Of a stretch of DNA of 64,000 nucleotides, positions 58,853 through 64,000 are shown piece by piece; the first letter of the stretch is position 1, and the number at the start of each line of letters is the position of its first letter. The stretch spans positions 29,609,172 to 29,673,171 of the forward strand of contig OY720344.1 in NCBI GenBank assembly GCA_963082975.1, in the 5' to 3' direction. The position numbers and the translations under genes were made by a program. Below the pieces are notes generated by a model, which made no database searches, was not told the DNA's origin, and worked only from the letters and a program-made list of their open reading frames with translations. Source of the DNA: Labia minor (taxonomy: Eukaryota; Arthropoda; Insecta; Dermaptera; Spongiphoridae).

Positions 58853-59298
58853 AATCTTATCTTATTATGCTAGCTAAAATTGTATATATGTATTTATCTA
58901 TATATATTGGTTCTCAAAAACCGCTCTAACGATTTTTTTCAAATTCACACTAGATATAGTATTTATAAAGAAAAATTAAGTTTTATTGATGATATCTCTT
59001 GAAACATACAGCTTCATTATTAATTTCTTAATTGAAAATTATATATGGAAAACGTCAAAATTTTTAATACTGCCTGCTAAGACAGTAAAAAAATGACAAT
59101 TTTTTATCTAAATACATATAGTCCAGCGGTTGGACTGATGTTTTAACGAGTGGATTTCGTCGGTTCGAAACTCGCCGGGTGAATCGTTATTTAAAAATGA
59201 AAATAATGATTTTGTTATTTTTTTTTCTTTTTATCTATTGTTTACTTTTTAATAAATTACTATTCTATATTTATTTATTCATTGTTCTTTTATTAATA
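58853..59298 (+). repeat. 446-bp tandem unit 2 with tRNA-like module
   Basis: Second, apparently identical unit. Its tRNA-like segment is at 59118-59184. Very recent duplication or an assembly artefact. Confidence 0.93.
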
Positions 59299-59580
59299 AA
59301 GTTTTAGATAGTTTTATAAGTTTTAATATTTTTTCAATAAAATATTATTCAATATATTTATTAATATTATTTTATTTATTATTATTGAGTACCCGAAGTT
59401 CCATTCATTTTAATCAGATTGATGCAATGATGCAACAGTTAATAATTGTAATATTGTAATAAATTTCTATCTTGAAAATTGTTACATATTATTCAGGATA
59501 TTTTAAAAACTATTTCTTTCTTTAATTAATATTCATTTTTTCTATAAGTCAGATATATTTCCAAATATTAAATAATTTTT
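59299..59580. other. AT-rich, nothing recognised
   Basis: No feature seen. Confidence 0.4.
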
Positions 59581-60062
59581 GAAGTGAAAACTTCTTTAGC
59601 GGCGTTGAGCACTTTTGCGGGATGGGGAAAAAGTATAGAACTCGCGTGATCGTGACCAACACCATGAAACCATCTGCTTTCAAATTTCTTATAACAGAGC
59701 GCGAAATTTGAATTGTCATTAGAACTGTTTTATAAATTATCTCTAACATATAAATATATATTTATTATGTAAAGTTCATTTCATATATACATATATAATC
59801 AAAATTATACGAAATGAACTTCACATAATAAATATATATTTTATGTTAGAGATAAGAATTATAAAACAGTTCGTATTGCAATATTTTAAACAAAGTTGTG
59901 TATTTATATATATATAAATATAAGTTACAAATTTGTTTAAAATATATGTTTAAAATAATATATAAGTTATATATATATACATGCATATGAAATTCATCTT
60001 TCTCGTGAAATAGCGCGAATTTCGTCTGTTTTAAAATTTCTTACGCAGAAGTTTTCACTTCT
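59581..60062. mobile_element. Unclassified element with GAAGTGAAAACTTCT ends
   Basis: GAAGTGAAAACTTCT occurs near the left boundary and AGAAGTTTTCACTTCT near the right, forming short inverted ends. Both flanks carry GCGCGAA and AAATTTCTTA tracts. The middle contains the long palindrome 59722-59872. No coding frame; the minus-strand frame near 59549-59749 is incidental. Superfamily unknown. Confidence 0.45.
59722..59872. repeat. Palindrome with about 61-bp arms
   Basis: Left arm 59722-59782 (GAACTGTTTTATAAATTATC ... GTTCATTTC) and right arm 59811-59872 are inverted copies with a few mismatches, separated by 28 bp. The transcript would form a long hairpin. Confidence 0.88.
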
Positions 60063-60340
60063 GTCGGCCAGTCCCACGACTGCCAATTTTGCTTTTTTAA
60101 TTCCGAAAAGCTGCAAAGCACGTTTTTTTGTCTTTAGTTTGTTTTATAACCACTTGGGGCGCTAAACAGTTTTTCAAAAAAACACTATAGAAAAAAAATA
60201 TATGTACCTATATATTATATATTTATGTATTATTGAGGAGCACAAGTTCATTAATTTTAATCAGATTGATGCAAATGTGTAACATTTAATAATTGTAATA
60301 AATAATTAAAGAATTGTGTATCAATATTTTTTAAAGGGTA
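60063..60340. other. AT-rich flank
   Basis: 60063-60180 is somewhat GC-richer (GCCAGTCCCACGACTGCC) and may continue the element to its left. Confidence 0.35.
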
Positions 60341-60451
60341 GAGCGAGAGCTCGGTGTCCCAGGTATTAATATTACCAGCCAAATCCAATAATAATGAATC
60401 ATTTTTTTTAACTTAAGTACCGAGCCGAGGCTCGGGGTCCCGGTATTTAAC
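60341..60451. repeat. Duplicated GC-rich hairpin motif
   Basis: GAGCGAGAGCTCGGTGTCCC at 60341-60360 and GAGCCGAGGCTCGGGGTCCC at 60422-60441 are near-repeats 81 bp apart. The second forms CCGAGCC(GA)GGCTCGG, the first a weaker version. GC-rich hairpins like these occur near Helitron 3' ends, but no CTRR follows. Confidence 0.6.
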
Positions 60452-62092
60452 TTAAAGAGCAACTTTGCATCCTATTGACAGGTTCTTTCATTTTAAGAAA
60501 AATATTAAAAATAATTTAATATATGAAATAATAAGAAATTATTTAAATTAATTATATTTAATTTAAAAACACAAAAAAACAACAACATAATTTTAACTCA
60601 AATAAATTATATGTAATTAATAGATGAGTTTTTATTTAGACTCAATGGAAAAGTGTTCGGTTTGAAAGTTTTATCATAAAATTATTATTTAAAATCAATA
60701 AAATGACTATCAAAACAAAATACTACGAATATTTATGGTTTCATTGAAAATTTATTGTACCATCCAATTAAAGATTAGAAGAATTCTAATATAATTTGTT
60801 CAATTTTATTTTATTATTATTTATATATTGATACTATAAACTCAGAATAACCTATAATCTGGTTTAATGATTTTTGAAAGTAGAGTTGTTATATTTTTTT
60901 TAATTAAAAACTTGTGAAAATAATAGAAAATCGAAAGAGTTTATATATATAATTTCCAAGTCGATTTTATGTAATGTTGTTTTGAGGTTTTTACTGCTGT
61001 GCTTTTAGTTTTAAAACAAATCTAGTTATTTGTTAATCAGTCTAAACAAACAAAAAAAATACCACTATTCTTCTAAGTAATTTTCTCACTTAAAGACACT
61101 AAAAAAACAATGTATTTATGTTTAATTATTAATTAGAAGTACTTTAATTAATCCAACTTTCTTTTTAATTATTATAAATTGAAGGCAAAGAACTTAGTCA
61201 TTAAAATTGACGGGTAGTTAACAAACCATTTCAGAAATCATTACAACAATAAATATTTTATAAAACTTTCATTTGGTAGTTCAATCATCTTTCTCTCAAT
61301 CATTTTACTCACTATTTAAATATTCTAAAAGTATTTTATTTCACCATTTACCCATGGATAGCAAGTCAAACAAACAGACTACTTTTCTTTCTCGATTACA
61401 AACTCTGCAAAATTGATATTTTCGGTGTATCTAAACGTTCTTGTGAGGTTAGTTTAGGGAAAAGTTTTGTTTGCCCACACACTCTCATTTGGAAAACTTT
61501 AAGATTAAAAAGAACTTTTTTCTTTCAAATATATCATTATATTTTGGATAATAATATATATAATATATTATATCCCTATATTAGTATAATAATAAATTTT
61601 ATAATATCTCATATTTTGTAATTGTAATTTGTTTATGTTCTTAAAACAATTATTATATTAATTTCCAAAGAAATTATCCTCGTAATAAAAATTAAAAATA
61701 ATTGAAATCTAAAACAGTTCTTGGAATAACCAAAATAAACTGAAGGATCTGATATTTAAAGGTATAATATAATATGAAATATAATTATACCATAATCATA
61801 TAATATCTTTTGAGTTATCTGTTAGGAACATAAGATATAGAATCGCTTGCTGTGAATGATTTTGACCTTCTTATGCCCCTTCCAGTATAAAACTCTTATA
61901 TCTCCTTTATATCCATTCATCTGTAGATTACAAACAAATATTTTAAAAATTTGTAGATGCCTTTAAGTTTTATTAACTAGAGAATCTCAGTATGTAGGTA
62001 ATTTTGTTATATCTTTCTCTCTCTCTGTCTTACCAAGATATTTATAGTAAACTCACAATTGGCTGATTTAATTATAATGAAATTATCTCTAT
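60452..62092. other. AT-rich, nothing recognised
   Basis: 61350-61500 is less AT-rich but shows no open frame or known repeat. Confidence 0.4.
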
Positions 62093-62300
62093 CATAATTT
62101 CCGTCGTATGTATGTGATGTCTGTAACATAATGAAGTTAGTTACAAATTGTCAAAATTATTAATTTGTAAGTAACTTTTTTTAAAATTTTGTTTTGTTAT
62201 TATTAAATATTGAAAAAAAATAAAAAAAATATTTAAATAAATTTAATATTTTTATATTCTAAGAAGAATTTCATTCCGCCGCCAGCATATGATGCAAAGT
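62093..62300 (+). repeat. Copy of the 39331-39522 Helitron-like end
   Basis: Shares TTTCCGTCGTATGTATGTGA, GTTACAAATTGTCAAAATTA and the trailing GCCGCCAGCATATGATGC, a decayed form of the hairpin at 39493-39512. CTAG is no longer recognisable. Confidence 0.7.
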
Positions 62301-63789
62301 ACTTTTAGTATTCTTATATTACCTCATATTTAGACACAAGAGTATAGATTTTATGAATATCTATAAAAAACATTTAGAATTTGATTTTTTGAAATTTTTA
62401 GAATTTTATTTACTTAATCATATATTTAATCTAAATCGCACAGAAATATGGTTTACTTTTAACACATATCTATCTATTAAAATATATTATATATTAATTG
62501 AAATATGCTTTTTTTACAAAATTCATTAAATTAAAAATAAATAAATAAATTTATTTATAAGTTTTATTTTAATATGTTTTATGTTATTTAACTGAATAAA
62601 ATTAAGGTAAACAATTAAATTTTATAACAAACCTTTAGGTTTTTCTTTGGGATTTTTTGAATAAAAAGTCAGCTTTTATTTTATTACTTTACTAATGGAT
62701 AAATGGGTGACACACCTACACCTATCCATCCATATTTATCTATATAAATATATTATAATCTCTAAAACATAAATTTCTATAACAATCATTATCTTGCTAT
62801 ATCCTTCTATATCTTAGTAAAGCGCCTTAATCCTTAACAGAAAACTTCTTATAATTTCTTGTATCTTTGAAACAAATCTTAGATGACTTCGTCACATCCT
62901 ATTTTGGGCCTAAGTTCCTGATTAAAGCTAAGGGATAAGATGAGCAAGAAATACGAGAGAAAAGAATGGTATTATGCCGAAGAAAATTATACTTATCTCT
63001 ATACGATTGTGTAAGTGAATCTACGAAAGTAGGGCAATTTGTTAAAAAAAATAATAAATAAAACATAAAAAGAAAAATTTCAATAAACATACATTTGGTT
63101 AATTTAAGTTTATTAATACATTCTAAAACTTAATTAAATTTACCAAATATTATATTTTACCATTTGTTATACAATTTATCCCTTCAGATCCTTTTTAAAT
63201 GATTCAGTAAAATTTGCTTCAGTTTTATTCTTTTACTCTTGTAAATTATATAATATAATAATATATATCACTATCACAATAGTCTAACTTATTTTCGTCT
63301 TTCTGCTTCAGTTATAAATTTACAATTTAATAAGTTTGTAGTAGTAGAAATTACCTACGCCGGAAAACCTGGCGAATATCATTCTGGAAAGTTCAGAAAG
63401 TTGGTGTGTCTAGTGTCACAATATACTAAACAAAAAGCCTCGGAGATAAATATGGCCTCTTCTCCCTTGATATAATAGCTTAAGGTTCTAAAGAGGGGGG
63501 GGGCATTATTAATTATTCATAGGCCTGAGGTGGGATTTTGGCCACTACAAGCCTGATACTACCCTGATGAATACCAACAATATACCACTAGGGTCTTCAT
63601 GACCCATTAAAAATGTCCGTTATAGTAGAAATATAGGATTATAAATTAATATTTTAAATATTTTTGTTACCTATTTGAAAAAATTAAGAACAATATAATA
63701 TAATAATAATAGTAATAAATTTTATTTAAATTAAATACTTTGAAATGAATTAGAATAAAATATTAATTGTAAATATTACTCATTAAATA
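62301..63789. other. AT-rich, with one GC-richer patch
   Basis: 63341-63600 is less AT-rich (AACCTGGCGAATATCATTC, a G9 run near 63496-63504, GGGTCTTCATGACCC). Its frames are closed and it matches nothing I know. The minus-strand frame at 62899-63090 is not recognisable. Confidence 0.35.
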
Positions 63790-63797
63790 AGTGGAAT

Positions 63798-63934
63798 CAA
63801 CGCCGGATAAAGGGGCGGGCAAGGTGGGCGATTGTCCGGGGCGCCGAATTTCGAGAGGCGCCGATATAAAAATAAAATATTTTTTAAAAAATAATTTGTA
63901 TGAAATGACGCTTAAAACCTTAGAACCGGCCCTG
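63798..63934. mobile_element. hAT MITE with perfect target duplication (137 bp)
   Basis: Identical 8-bp flanks AGTGGAAT at 63790-63797 and 63935-63942. The ends are CAACGCCGG and CCGGCCCTG. Inside lie GGGGCGCCGAATTTCGAG and AGGCGCCG, the same GGCGCC-rich core as 8403-8596. Non-coding. Confidence 0.93.
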
Positions 63935-63942
63935 AGTGGAAT

Positions 63943-64000
63943 ATGGAATTTATGTGTTTATGTTTTTTATATATACAAATAATCAAATATAGATTGTTTT
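63943..64000. other. AT-rich window end
   Basis: Nothing recognised. Confidence 0.5.

Noticed and set aside
1-64000. CRISPR array, operons, bacterial promoters or an LTR retroelement
   Set aside because: Spliced exons and eukaryotic transposons show an animal genome; no spaced repeats of CRISPR type and no paired long terminal repeats or capsid/envelope-like frames were seen.

Overview
This is an AT-rich animal genomic window (about three quarters A+T by eye), with GT-AG introns, AT microsatellites, and many mariner, hAT, Helitron, LINE and MITE remnants. An arthropod is most likely, and a transposon-rich crustacean such as a copepod would fit. That is an inference: no marker gene here fixes the species.

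The only host gene I can support firmly is on the minus strand and runs at least from 48.6 kb down to 7.7 kb. Five exons (48449-48628, 26512-26606, 16496-16645, 9236-9391, 7688-7822) join with matching splice phases. They encode the part of a rhodopsin-like (class A), neuropeptide-receptor-type GPCR from mid TM3 to TM7. Its introns are 1.4 to 21.8 kb long and are filled with mobile elements. A possible first coding exon lies at 53539-53595. The exon(s) for TM1, TM2 and the start of TM3, and the C-terminal tail, were not found. A weak plus-strand candidate terminal exon at 41354-41402 may belong to another gene nested in the largest intron.

The rest is mobile DNA. 0.4-2.0 kb holds a complete non-autonomous hAT with a perfect 8-bp target duplication. 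5.4-6.4 kb holds a duplicated hAT end beside an internally deleted mariner. Further hAT MITEs lie at 7.2, 8.4, 11.7, 46.1 and 63.8 kb. Mariner derivatives lie at 12.8, 18.0, 20.7, 30.3, 34.5, 51.9 and 57.5 kb. Three Helitron copies ending near 32.2, 46.9 and 57.2 kb have the 3' hairpin plus CTAG and carry the same captured LINE tail. Three families here called R1 (18.5, 38.0 kb), E2 (22.1, 36.8 kb) and E3 (39.5 kb) share a common internal layout. Other structures are a 375-bp-arm palindrome (22.7-23.7 kb), a long-TIR foldback MITE (53.9-54.3 kb), an apparently identical 446-bp tandem duplication containing a tRNA-like module (58.4-59.3 kb), and a tRNA-like SINE candidate (44.7 kb).

I saw no LTR retroelement or other virus-like element, no CRISPR array, no rRNA and no intact tRNA gene. 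The long AT-rich spaces between elements hold nothing I can name beyond microsatellites, apart from a few GC-richer islands listed separately.
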